Positions 6,329 through 14,556 of a stretch of 54,254 nucleotides of DNA are shown one piece after another. Origin of the DNA: Mesorhizobium silamurunense. GTDB lineage: Bacteria; Pseudomonadota; Alphaproteobacteria; Rhizobiales; Rhizobiaceae. The notes under the pieces were generated by a model. The model had not been told where the DNA came from. It ran no database searches and was given only the letters and a program-made list of their open reading frames with translations. Where the stretch lies: assembly GCF_014843825.1 (NCBI RefSeq), contig NZ_JHQR01000268.1:1-54254 (forward strand), written 5' to 3'. The position numbers and the translations under genes are program-made. Position 1 is the stretch's first letter. Every line of letters begins with the position of its first letter.

Positions 6329-8158
6329 ATGTTTGTTGAACGCGAAGCCTCCGTTGGGGAACCGACCTCGCAGGAGCGCCGCGACGCCCAGCAAAGCGAC
6401 AAGCGCATTCTGGGCAATGTCGTGCAATGCGACGGCGCGCGCGCCACCATCAGCGCCTATGCCGAGGATGCCGAAGGCACGGTCACCGGCCTGTGGACCG
6501 TCGGCAAGATGATTTCCATCAACCTCGGCTCGACGCGCACCGTTGGCCTTGTCTATGCGATCGGCAAGTCTGACCGCGCCTGGAGCAGCGAGGGCCAGAA
6601 TGCGATCGAGGTCAGCATCGAACTGATCGGCGAGGTGCGCGACGGCGCCGAGTCTGGCGCCAAGCCGGTCTTCGACCGCGGCATCACCACCTATCCGCAT
6701 ATCGGCGCCGTTGCCCATCGCATCCGCAGCCGCGACCTGCAGGCCGTCTACGATCTCGCCGGCCGCCATTCGATCACCATCGGCACGCTGTCCCAGGACG
6801 AGGCGATCGACGCCAACATCGCCATCGACGACACGCTGGCGCGCCATTTCGCCGTTGTCGGCACGACCGGCGTCGGCAAATCCACGGCTGTCTCGCTGCT
6901 TTTGCGTAAGTCGATCGAGGCCCGGCCCGATCTGCGCGTGCTGATCCTCGACCCACACAATGAGTTTGCCGCCTCGCTTCCGGAACATTGCGTGAAGGTC
7001 GATTCCAAGACGCTCGACCTGCCGTTCTGGATGTTCAGGCTGGAGGAATTCGCCGAGGTTCTGTTTCGCGGGCGCGAGACCGTGCCGGAGGAAGTCGACG
7101 TCCTGCGCGACCTCATCCCGGCCGCCAAGAACCTCTACCGCAACCCGAGTTCCGGCTCGTATATCAGGCGCGGCAGCGATGCGCTGACGGCGGACACGCC
7201 GGTGCCTTACCGCATCGCCGATCTCCTCAAGCAGATCGACGAGCGAATGGGTCTCCTGGAAAGCAAGAACGATCGGCCGACACTGAAGTCGCTGAGGACG
7301 CGCATCGAATCGGCCGCGGCCGATCCGCGCTACCGTTTCATGTTCAATTCGCGGCTGATCGAGGACACCATACACGAGACCGTCGGCAACATCTTCCGCG
7401 TGCCGAACCACGGGCGTCCGGTAACCTGTTTCGAGATGGCGGGCATGCCGTCCGAGGTCGTCAACTCCGTCTGCTCGGTACTGGCGCGTCTCGCCTTCGA
7501 CCTTGCGCTCTGGAGCGAGGGCCGGCTGCGGCTGCTTTTGCTATGCGAGGAGGCGCATCGCTACATGCCCGCCGATCCGCGCCTCGGCTTCGCGCCGACC
7601 AGGCACGCTTTGTCGCGCATCGCCAAGGAAGGCCGCAAATATGGCTGCTACCTCGGCGTCGTCACCCAGCGTCCGGGTGAGCTCGATCCGACCATCCTGT
7701 CACAATGCTCGACCTTCTTCGCCATGCGGCTCGCCAACGAGCAGGACCAGGCGATCATCCGCTCGGCGATCGCCGATTCCTCGGCCTCGACGCTGGCGTT
7801 CCTGTCCTCCATGGGCCAGCGCGAAGCCATCGCCTTCGGTGAAGGCGTGGCGACGACCATGCGGCTCAAATTCGAGAAATTGTCCCGCGAATTCATACCG
7901 GGAACGGCCAAGCGCGAGCAGACCCTGCCCGCGGAAGCTGGCGACGATGTCGATCTCGCAGGAATTGTCGAGCGGCTGCGCAACGTGCCGAAACCGCAGC
8001 AGTCGATAGCGTTCGCCGAGGCCGTCGATGCCGGCCGCCAGGCCGGTGATCCCGACTACCGCAAGCCATCCGCGCCGCGCGTGCAGCCGGACGACGATTT
8101 CGACCTGCGCTACGGCCTGAAGCCCTCGACCTTCGGCATGCGCCAGCAGAACGACTGA
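6329..8158 (+). CDS. HerA-like ATP-binding protein (DUF87 helicase/translocase)
   Basis: The 609-residue protein has an N-terminal HAS-barrel-like region (about 25-130) and a HerA/FtsK-type ATPase core. The Walker A motif GTTGVGKST is at residues 178-186, and LRLLLLCEEAHRYMP supplies the Walker B and catalytic Glu. The GVVTQRPGELDPTILSQC stretch is typical of HerA/DUF87 proteins. These form hexameric DNA translocases; in bacteria they act in repair or defence when paired with a NurA or SIR2 partner. No such partner is present here, so its role is open. A GGGA stretch about 10 bases upstream may serve as ribosome-binding site. A long palindrome follows its stop. Confidence 0.85.
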   Translation: MFVEREASVGEPTSQERRDAQQSDKRILGNVVQCDGARATISAYAEDAEGTVTGLWTVGKMISINLGSTRTVGLVYAIGKSDRAWSSEGQNAIEVSIELIGEVRDGAESGAKPVFDRGITTYPHIGAVAHRIRSRDLQAVYDLAGRHSITIGTLSQDEAIDANIAIDDTLARHFAVVGTTGVGKSTAVSLLLRKSIEARPDLRVLILDPHNEFAASLPEHCVKVDSKTLDLPFWMFRLEEFAEVLFRGRETVPEEVDVLRDLIPAAKNLYRNPSSGSYIRRGSDALTADTPVPYRIADLLKQIDERMGLLESKNDRPTLKSLRTRIESAAADPRYRFMFNSRLIEDTIHETVGNIFRVPNHGRPVTCFEMAGMPSEVVNSVCSVLARLAFDLALWSEGRLRLLLLCEEAHRYMPADPRLGFAPTRHALSRIAKEGRKYGCYLGVVTQRPGELDPTILSQCSTFFAMRLANEQDQAIIRSAIADSSASTLAFLSSMGQREAIAFGEGVATTMRLKFEKLSREFIPGTAKREQTLPAEAGDDVDLAGIVERLRNVPKPQQSIAFAEAVDAGRQAGDPDYRKPSAPRVQPDDDFDLRYGLKPSTFGMRQQND

Positions 8159-8236
8159 GCCTGCGGCAGCCTTTCGCCGACCGATAACAGTGCCACTGTA
8201 AGGCTTCCAGGCTCCGTTTCACCGGCAGGCATGGGT

Positions 8237-8379
8237 AAATTCCGTCAGGAAATTCGTCAGGCCGAGTCGACTGGAGTTGCTTTCGAGAACCGGAGCGGAG
8301 CGGACAAAAAGTCCGTGAGCACCGGAAGCGCAGAAAGCGGCTCCAGGCGGCCAGCATCACGAATTTAGTGACGGAATTT
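8237..8379. repeat. 143-bp imperfect palindrome between convergent genes
   Basis: The two outer 23-base arms (8237-8259 and 8357-8379) are reverse complements at about 19 of 23 positions. Pairing continues inward through CTGGAG/CTCCAG, GCTTTC/GAAAGC and CCGG/CCGG to GCGGAC-AAAAA-GTCCGT at the tip. The whole interval could fold into one long hairpin. Its right end abuts the stop codon of the diguanylate cyclase gene. It may be a MITE-like or mosaic repeat that also acts as a two-way terminator. Confidence 0.65.
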
Positions 8380-9170
8380 TAGGCGCAGACGCGGTTGCGG
8401 CCCTGCTTCTTCGCCTCGTAGAGCTGCCGGTCCGCGCGGCGATAGAAGTCGTCGGCGCTCTCCTTGCGGTCCCAGACGGCAAGGCCGACGCTGGTGGTGA
8501 CCTTCAGCCGCACATTGCCCGACAGGATCGACATGTTGGCGATCGCCTTGCGGATTCGCTCGGCGAACCGGGCGAGCAGTTCCGCGTCCATGTTTGGCGT
8601 GACCACGGCAAACTCCTCGCCGCCAAGCCTCGCCACCACGTCGTGATAGCGCGTCATGCCGCGCACGCATTGCGCGACGGCCCGCAGAACTTCGTCGCCG
8701 ACATCATGACCATGCGTGTCGTTGACCTGCTTGAAGTGATCGAGGTCGAGGATCATCAGGCCCACCGGCTTGTCGATGCGGCCGAACTCGTCGAGATATT
8801 CCCTTAGCGCGTCGTCGAAGTAGCGGCGGTTCTGCATGCCGGTCAGGCCATCGGTGAGCGCCGCGTGCTCGAGCGTTTGCGAACGGGCGCTCAGTGATAC
8901 CGTCATGGCGCGCAGCTTGCCTTCTTCCCTCACCTGGCCGCGGATCAGCGGGTAGATGAAGAAGGTCCCGAAGAACAAGGCGGCGGCCAGCAGCGCGCCG
9001 GTCACGAACAGCAATTTGTTGAGATAGATGATCCTGTCGAGACGCGACGCGGTGTCGAGATCAGTCGCAATGTCCTGCAATTGGCCATAGGCGTGGAAGG
9101 TCACCAGGCCGGCAGCCAGGATCACGAAAATAAAGACGAAAAATGCGGATTCCGCCTTGTGAAAACGCAT
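8379..9170 (-). CDS. membrane-anchored diguanylate cyclase (GGDEF)
   Basis: The 263-residue protein has two transmembrane helices (about 8-28 and 53-75) bracketing a short periplasmic segment of about 25 residues, then a GGDEF domain. The active-site motif is GGEEF at 183-187, and an RxxD inhibitory I-site (R174-D177) sits the canonical five residues before it. It should make cyclic di-GMP from GTP at the inner membrane with product inhibition. The periplasmic loop is too short for a known sensor domain. A GGGGAG sequence precedes the start. The stop codon is at the edge of the long palindrome shared with the convergent HerA-like gene. Confidence 0.88.
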   Translation of the reverse strand: MRFHKAESAFFVFIFVILAAGLVTFHAYGQLQDIATDLDTASRLDRIIYLNKLLFVTGALLAAALFFGTFFIYPLIRGQVREEGKLRAMTVSLSARSQTLEHAALTDGLTGMQNRRYFDDALREYLDEFGRIDKPVGLMILDLDHFKQVNDTHGHDVGDEVLRAVAQCVRGMTRYHDVVARLGGEEFAVVTPNMDAELLARFAERIRKAIANMSILSGNVRLKVTTSVGLAVWDRKESADDFYRRADRQLYEAKKQGRNRVCA

Positions 9171-9297
9171 AACTCCCCGCGGTACTGCGACCCATCGTCG
9201 TTATGGCATGCCCAGCCTTACGGACGGTTAACCCGGACAACCGTGGCGGGAAGCTCCATCGAAGATTCCAAGCCTCTGATTGAAATCGCAAAATCCA

Positions 9298-10197
9298 TCA
9301 GTCCGGGATTGACGATTCCCCACCCGGGCGGAGCCTTTGCCACTCCGGTCCCAGCTGGTGCCTGAACCAGGTCGTCTGACGCTTGGCATATTGGCGCGTG
9401 GCGATCTTGGCGCGCTCGATCGCTTCGGGAAAGCTCATCTCCCCGGCCAACGCGGCCTGCAGCTCTCGAACCCCGATCGCTTTCATCGCCGGCAGGTTCG
9501 GAGCAAGATCGAGCGCCATCAACTGCCTGACCTCGTCGAGCGCACCTTTGTCGATCATCTGGTCGAATCGCGCCTCGATGCGCGCCACGAGCTCGCCGCG
9601 ATCCGGCTCGATCACCAGGAAGCGCGCGCTGTCGCGGTCGATAAGCGGCTGGCCGCGCGCCGCCTGCCAGTCAAGGATCGACCGCCCCGACGCGTCGAGC
9701 ACCTCCAGCGCCCGCACGATGCGCTGGCCGTCGGTCGGCCTGAGATGCATGGCGACGGCGGAGTCTTCACGCATCAAAATGCGATGCAGCCGTTCGGCCC
9801 CTTGTTCCTTGAGCTCGTAGCGCCAGCGCTCGCGCACCGATGGCGGAATGTCGGGCATGTCCGAGATGCCTTCGGCTAAAGCGCGGAAATAGAGCCCGGT
9901 GCCGCCGACGAAGACGGCGGGCCGCCCGGACAAAGCGTCTTCCTCGATCAGCCGGGTGACGTCGCGCAGCCAAGCGCCGGTGGAGTAGGCTGTCGAAGGA
10001 TGCACATGGCCGTAGAGGAAATGCGGCACGCGTGCCATTTCGGCCGCGCTTGGGCGCGCCGTCAGCACGTCGAGTACCGAATAGCCCTGCATGGAATCGG
10101 CGTTGACGATGACGCCGCCCTGGCGTTCGGCAAGATCGAGCGCCAGCGCCGACTTGCCGCTGGCGGTCGGCCCAGCTATCAGGATCGCGTTCTTCAC
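9298..10197 (-). CDS. miaA: tRNA dimethylallyltransferase MiaA
   Basis: MiaA transfers the dimethylallyl group to A37 of tRNAs that read UNN codons. The 299-residue protein has the P-loop GPTASGKS (residues 9-16), INADSMQ-like NADSMQGY, the FVGGTGLYFRAL motif and the C-terminal RQYAKRQTTWFR signature. The start was placed at the GTG at 10197 (VKNAILIAGPT). The ATG at 10266 would add 23 low-complexity residues and run over the start of divergent serB. With the GTG the two starts are 34 bases apart. GAAGG lies just upstream. Confidence 0.92.
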   Translation of the reverse strand: MKNAILIAGPTASGKSALALDLAERQGGVIVNADSMQGYSVLDVLTARPSAAEMARVPHFLYGHVHPSTAYSTGAWLRDVTRLIEEDALSGRPAVFVGGTGLYFRALAEGISDMPDIPPSVRERWRYELKEQGAERLHRILMREDSAVAMHLRPTDGQRIVRALEVLDASGRSILDWQAARGQPLIDRDSARFLVIEPDRGELVARIEARFDQMIDKGALDEVRQLMALDLAPNLPAMKAIGVRELQAALAGEMSFPEAIERAKIATRQYAKRQTTWFRHQLGPEWQRLRPGGESSIPD

Positions 10198-10231
10198 GCG
10201 GCCTTCGCCCGCCCGTCTGCCGGAATTTTCG

Positions 10232-11119
10232 ATGCCGCTGATCGCCACGCTTGTATCCCGTCCCAAAGACCGCGCAGTGTCGGCCTCACTTGCGAATATG
10301 GCCTCGCGTGCAGCCGGCGCAAGCGCCCTTCACTGGCTGGCGGAAGATGTCGCCTGCGATCTGGTTCTGCCGGAGACGCCCGACATCGGCGTATTGACGG
10401 CCAATCTGCGCGCGGCATTGGCCTCCGAACCGGTCGACATCGTTGTCCAGCCGGCCGAAGGCAGGAAGAAAAAGATCCTGCTTGCCGATATGGATTCGAC
10501 CATGATCGACCAGGAATGCATCGACGAGCTCGCCGACGAGATCGGCGTCAAGCAACATGTCGCCGCGATCACGGCGCGGTCGATGAATGGAGAGATCGCG
10601 TTCGAGCCCGCCTTGCGCGAGCGCGTCGCCTTGCTGAAGGGCCTCGACACGGCAGTGGTCGACCGCATCATCGCCAAGCGGCTGACGCTGGCCGCCGGCG
10701 GCCGCGCGCTGGTGCAGACGATGCGCGCCGGCGGCGCCTGGACGGCACTCGTCTCCGGCGGCTTCGACGTCTTCACCAGCCGCATCGCCGCGCTGCTCGG
10801 CTTCCAGGAGAACCGCGCCAACCGACTGATCGAGGCCGACGGCAGGTTCACCGGGACGGTGGCCGAACCGATCCTCGGCCGCGCCGCCAAGGCCGAGGCG
10901 CTGCTCGACATTGCGGCAAGGCTTGGCCTGTCGACGGCCGACGCGATTGCTGTGGGCGACGGCGCCAACGACCTCGACATGATCCGCCTGGCAGGCACTG
11001 GAGTGGCCCTGCACGCCAAGCCAGCGGTGGCGGAGCAGGCAAGGATCCGCATCGATCATGGCGACCTCACAGCGCTGCTCTACCTCCAAGGCTATCGCCA
11101 GGAGGAATTCGTGCAATGA
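10232..11119 (+). CDS. serB: phosphoserine phosphatase SerB
   Basis: The 295-residue HAD enzyme performs the last step of serine synthesis. An N-terminal regulatory region (about 1-75) precedes the HAD core with nucleophile motif D86-x-D88-S-T, motif II LVSGGFD and motif III VGDGANDLDM. The ATG at 10232 (MPLIATL) was preferred to an upstream start at 10091, which would overlap miaA on the other strand. The stop overlaps the start of the next GNAT gene (ATGA), with GGAGGA inside its 3' end serving that gene. Confidence 0.92.
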   Translation: MPLIATLVSRPKDRAVSASLANMASRAAGASALHWLAEDVACDLVLPETPDIGVLTANLRAALASEPVDIVVQPAEGRKKKILLADMDSTMIDQECIDELADEIGVKQHVAAITARSMNGEIAFEPALRERVALLKGLDTAVVDRIIAKRLTLAAGGRALVQTMRAGGAWTALVSGGFDVFTSRIAALLGFQENRANRLIEADGRFTGTVAEPILGRAAKAEALLDIAARLGLSTADAIAVGDGANDLDMIRLAGTGVALHAKPAVAEQARIRIDHGDLTALLYLQGYRQEEFVQ

Positions 11120-11688
11120 AGCCGATGCGCACCGATCGCCTCATCCTGCGCAACTGGGAGGAGCGCGACCGGGCGCTCTTCCACCGCATCAACTCCGACG
11201 AGCGCGTGATGGAGTTCTTCCCATTCCGCCGCGACCGCGCCGCCGCCGATGCCAAGATGGACGAGGTCCGCACCTGGATCGATGAAGACGGTTACGGCTT
11301 CGCCGCGGCCGAGATTGCCGCCACGGGCGAGTGCATCGGCTTTGTCGGATTGTCCGGAACGGAGGATGTGGACGTCCTGCCGGCCGGCACGATCGAGATC
11401 GGGTGGCGGTTGGCGCCGGAATTCTGGGGCAACGGCTATGTAACCGAGGCGGCCGAAGCCTGGCTCGCTTACGGGTTCGAAACGCTGGAGCTGGGCGAAA
11501 TCGTTTCCTTCGCCGTCGCTGAAAACCACCGCTCCGTCGCCGTCATGAAACGGCTCGGCATGCGCGTCGATCCGGCCAGCGACTTCGATCATCCTGCCGT
11601 GCCGGACAGCCTCCCTCATCTTAAGCGGCACGTCCTCTACAGGCTGTCGCGAGGCGACTGGCAGGCACGGAAAAGGGCGGCTCGCTAG
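11116..11688 (+). CDS. GNAT acetyltransferase (RimJ/RimL-like)
   Basis: The 190-residue protein starts MRTDRLILRNWEERD, typical of the RimJ/RimL branch of GNAT (Acetyltransf_3). It contains the IGWRLAPEFWGNGYVTEAA acetyl-CoA segment and ends in the VAVMKRLGM motif. It may acetylate a ribosomal protein, a peptide N-terminus or a small molecule. It overlaps serB by four bases with GGAGGA (11101-11106) upstream, so the two are translationally coupled. Its stop codon lies in the loop of a strong terminator. Confidence 0.85.
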   Translation: MKPMRTDRLILRNWEERDRALFHRINSDERVMEFFPFRRDRAAADAKMDEVRTWIDEDGYGFAAAEIAATGECIGFVGLSGTEDVDVLPAGTIEIGWRLAPEFWGNGYVTEAAEAWLAYGFETLELGEIVSFAVAENHRSVAVMKRLGMRVDPASDFDHPAVPDSLPHLKRHVLYRLSRGDWQARKRAAR

Positions 11689-11699
11689 CCGCCCTTTTT
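11671..11699 (+). terminator. Rho-independent terminator (serB-GNAT operon), probably two-way
   Basis: AAAAGGGCGGC (11671-11681) pairs with GCCGCCCTTTT (11688-11698) around a six-base loop and runs into TTTTT. The GNAT stop codon TAG is in the loop. The matching A-run on the left makes it usable from the opposite strand, where degP ends 34 bases away. Confidence 0.88.
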
Positions 11700-11732
11700 G
11701 TTGGAGCCCAGTTGGTTGGACGTTTTCCGGAC

Positions 11733-13247
11733 TCAATCCATCCGGATCGTCACGAAGCGCAGCTCGCCGGTCTTCGAGGCCAGCATCAGCAGCGCGTTCT
11801 TGCGGCCCTGTTCCTTCAGGGCGCCGATCCGGTCCATGACGTCCTTCGGCGTTCCGACCGATTCCTGCGCGATCTCGGTGATCACCTCGCCGGGCTGGAT
11901 GCCGCGCTCGGCGGCCGCCGAATCCTTGGCGACGTCGGTGATGACCACGCCCGACACATCGGCCGCGATGCCGAACTTCTGCCGCGTCTGGTCGTTGAGC
12001 TCGCCGACGGTCATGCCGAGCACCGAAGCCGTGGACACCGGAGCCGCCTTGTCGCCCTTGTCCTGGTCGGTATTGCCGTTCTCGCCGCTGGCCAGCTTCT
12101 CGCCGTCCTCGAGCCGGCCGAGCGTCACCTTCACCGTCTGCTCGACGCCCTTGCGCACGATCACGACGTCGACCGCCTTGCCGACCGGGCTTTCCGCGAC
12201 CACGCGCGGCAGGTCGCGCATCTCGTGGATGTCCTTGCCGTCGAACTTGATGATGACGTCGCCAGCCTGCACCGAACCATTGTCGACCGGACCGCCCTTG
12301 ATGACGCCGGCCACCAGCGCGCCCTTGGCCGTCGCCATGCCGAGGCTCTCGGCGATGTCGTCCGTCACCGGCTGGATGCGCACGCCAAGCCAGCCGCGCC
12401 GCGTTTCGCCGAACTGGCGAAGCTGGTCGACGACGCCCGCCGCAAGCTGCGAGGGAATGGAGAAGCCGATGCCGATCGAGCCGCCGGACGGCGAGATGAT
12501 CGCCGTGTTGATGCCGATGACCTCGCCTTCGGCGTTGAACAGCGGGCCGCCGGAATTGCCGCGGTTGATGGCGGCGTCCGTCTGGATGAAGTCGTCATAG
12601 GGGCCGGAATTGATGTCGCGGTTGCGCGCCGAGATGATGCCGACCGTGACCGTGCCGCCAAGGCCGAACGGGTTGCCGATCGCCATCACCCAGTCGCCGA
12701 CGCGCATCTTGGTGGAATCGCCGAATTTCACCGCCGTCAGCTTGTGGCCCTTCGGATCGACCTTCAGCACCGCGACGTCGGTCTTTGTATCGGTGCCGAC
12801 AAGCGTCGCCTTCAGCGTCACGCCGTCGGAGAAATTGACCTCGATGTCGTCGGCATCGGCGATCACGTGGTTGTTGGTCACCACTATGCCCTGCTCGGCG
12901 TCGACGACGAAGCCGGAGCCCAGCGACTGCACCTTCTGCCCGCCGCCGCCCTTGTCGCCGCCACGGTTCTTGAAGAAGTCGTCGAAGAAATCCTGGAAGG
13001 GCGAACCTTCGGGGAGTTGCGGCATCGGAACTGCGCCCGGCCCTTCCGTGCCTTTCACCGTTTGCGAGGTCGAGATGTTGACCACCGCGCCGAGCAGGCG
13101 TTCGGCGAGATCGGCGACGGAAGGCGGCCCGTCGGAAGCGATCGTGGGCGTGACGAAAGACGGGACGGCAACCATGCCGACGACGAATGCGGTGGCGCCG
13201 GCGAAAAGCGTGCGCCGCGCCGCGCGCAACAGGGTGTCGGATATCAT
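11733..13247 (-). CDS. degP: Do/DegP-family periplasmic serine endoprotease
   Basis: The 504-residue protein has an N-terminal signal/anchor (about 12-35). A trypsin-like domain carries the triad H127 (TNNHVI), D157 (KTDVAVL) and S232 (GNSGGPL), and two PDZ domains follow (about 270-360 and 405-495). A glycine-rich linker lies near residues 96-104. It should degrade or hold misfolded envelope proteins. The family label could equally be DegQ or MucD. GGGAGG precedes the ATG. It follows hflK-hflC-DUF2065 on the same strand, the standard rhizobial envelope quality-control cluster. Confidence 0.9.
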   Translation of the reverse strand: MISDTLLRAARRTLFAGATAFVVGMVAVPSFVTPTIASDGPPSVADLAERLLGAVVNISTSQTVKGTEGPGAVPMPQLPEGSPFQDFFDDFFKNRGGDKGGGGQKVQSLGSGFVVDAEQGIVVTNNHVIADADDIEVNFSDGVTLKATLVGTDTKTDVAVLKVDPKGHKLTAVKFGDSTKMRVGDWVMAIGNPFGLGGTVTVGIISARNRDINSGPYDDFIQTDAAINRGNSGGPLFNAEGEVIGINTAIISPSGGSIGIGFSIPSQLAAGVVDQLRQFGETRRGWLGVRIQPVTDDIAESLGMATAKGALVAGVIKGGPVDNGSVQAGDVIIKFDGKDIHEMRDLPRVVAESPVGKAVDVVIVRKGVEQTVKVTLGRLEDGEKLASGENGNTDQDKGDKAAPVSTASVLGMTVGELNDQTRQKFGIAADVSGVVITDVAKDSAAAERGIQPGEVITEIAQESVGTPKDVMDRIGALKEQGRKNALLMLASKTGELRFVTIRMD

Positions 13248-13393
13248 CGTGGCCTCCCGGCGTTTTTAGAAAAGGAAAAGCGCATCCGCAAAGGCGCCTG
13301 TCCAATTCATGTTGGCAAGAAATAAGGCACGTTTGCGGCTATAGCTATCGGCGGAAGATAAATCGTCAATCACTTCGGCACCATGGAATTTCA

Positions 13394-13557
13394 TCAGCCA
13401 CGGACCAACCAGACGATCCCGACGCCGACGGCGATCGCAACCAGTCCGCCGATCCGCAGCACATTCTCAGGCGTCGCCAGGCCAGAGCTGGAAACCCGCC
13501 ATAGACCAGCCCCTCGATGACGAGGACCAGGCCGATTGCCGCAAGGAAATCCTGCAC
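13394..13557 (-). pseudogene. DUF2065 small membrane protein gene, frameshifted by an internal deletion
   Basis: The first 26 or so residues (MQDFLAAIGLVLVIEGLVYG) are the conserved N-terminal helix of DUF2065 proteins, which sit beside hflC in many proteobacteria. The frame then degenerates into WRRLRMCCGSADW. The next frame carries the missing second half, ATPENVLRIGGLVAIAVGVG then IVWLVRG, ending in TGA at 13394-13396. About 6-8 codons between the helices are also gone. The junction region contains CTGGCC and CTGGCG, so slippage between these repeats could have made the deletion. An assembly error is the alternative. Confidence 0.75.
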
Positions 13558-13563
13558 CGCCCG

Positions 13564-14556
13564 CTACTGGGCGGTGCTGGGTTGTGTCGCAGGCGCGGCA
13601 GGTGCCGTCGCAGGCGCGGCAGGTGCCGCAGGCGCCGGTTGCGGTGCCCCCAGTTGCGTTGCCGGTCCGGGGGCGGGCTTGCTGTCCGGATCGCGGAAGT
13701 AACGGAAGAACTCGGACTCGGGCGACAGCACCATCGTCGTTCCGGTATTGTCCAACGCGGCACCATAGGCATTCATCGAGCGGTAGAAATCGAAGAAGGC
13801 CGGGTCCCGCTTGTAGGCGTCAGCAAAGGTCGCGCTGCGCTGCGCCTCGCCCTCGCCACGCAGGATTTCCGATTCCTTCTGCGCCTCGGCGATGATCTCG
13901 ACGACCTCGCGGTCGGCCCTGGCCTTGATGCGTTGCGCCGCCTCGTTGCCGCGCGCTCTCAGCCGCTCGGCTTCCGCCAGGCGTTCGGCCTTCATGCGGT
14001 CGTAGGTCTGCTGCGATACTTCCGCGGTCAGATCAGTCCGGCGGATGCGCACATCCTCGATGTCGAGGCCGAGCGACGTCGCATCCGGACGGAGCTGGTC
14101 ACGCACCTCACGCATCATGACACCACGTTCTTCGGAAAGTGCCGCCTCGAAGTCGCGCAGACCGTAGACGCGGCGGAGCGCCGCATCGAGGCGCGTCCTC
14201 AACCGAGCTTCGGCGAGTTCCACCTGTCCGGACACGGCCGCTCGGAAGGTGCGCGGATCCGAGATGCGGTAGGCGATGAATGCGTCGACCTCGTAGAACT
14301 TGCCGCCGGAGACCTGGACCCGGATGTTGTCGAGGTCGAAGCGCATCACTCTCTTCTCGACCATTTGCACGCTATCGGCGTCGAAGAAGGCGAACGGTGC
14401 CTTGAAGTAGACGCCCGGCTCACTCTTGACGTCGATGATCTCACCGAATCTCAGCACGATCGCTTGCTGGCCCGCACTGACCACGAAGACCGAGGAATAG
14501 AGGAGGAACAGGAGAACGGCCGCGATGACGGCGATGATGGGAAGACGGTTGGCCAT
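13564..14556 (-). CDS. hflC: HflC, SPFH-domain modulator of FtsH protease
   Basis: The 330-residue protein has one N-terminal transmembrane helix (about 4-25) and a band-7/SPFH domain (about 25-190), followed by a charged coiled coil (MKAERLAEAERLRARGNEAA). With HflK it forms the large cage around FtsH in the inner membrane. Its last 30 or so residues are a Pro/Ala repeat (APAAPAAPATAPAAPAT) encoded by GC-rich near-tandem DNA. The ATG at 14556 overlaps the hflK stop by one base (TGATG) with GGGAGG upstream; a GTG at 14559 is also open. Confidence 0.92.
   Translation of the reverse strand: MANRLPIIAVIAAVLLFLLYSSVFVVSAGQQAIVLRFGEIIDVKSEPGVYFKAPFAFFDADSVQMVEKRVMRFDLDNIRVQVSGGKFYEVDAFIAYRISDPRTFRAAVSGQVELAEARLRTRLDAALRRVYGLRDFEAALSEERGVMMREVRDQLRPDATSLGLDIEDVRIRRTDLTAEVSQQTYDRMKAERLAEAERLRARGNEAAQRIKARADREVVEIIAEAQKESEILRGEGEAQRSATFADAYKRDPAFFDFYRSMNAYGAALDNTGTTMVLSPESEFFRYFRDPDSKPAPGPATQLGAPQPAPAAPAAPATAPAAPATQPSTAQ

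Noticed and set aside
6329..8158. HerA-like gene as part of a defence island
   Set aside because: No NurA, SIR2, nuclease or toxin partner flanks it; neighbours are an XRE-cupin regulator and a diguanylate cyclase.
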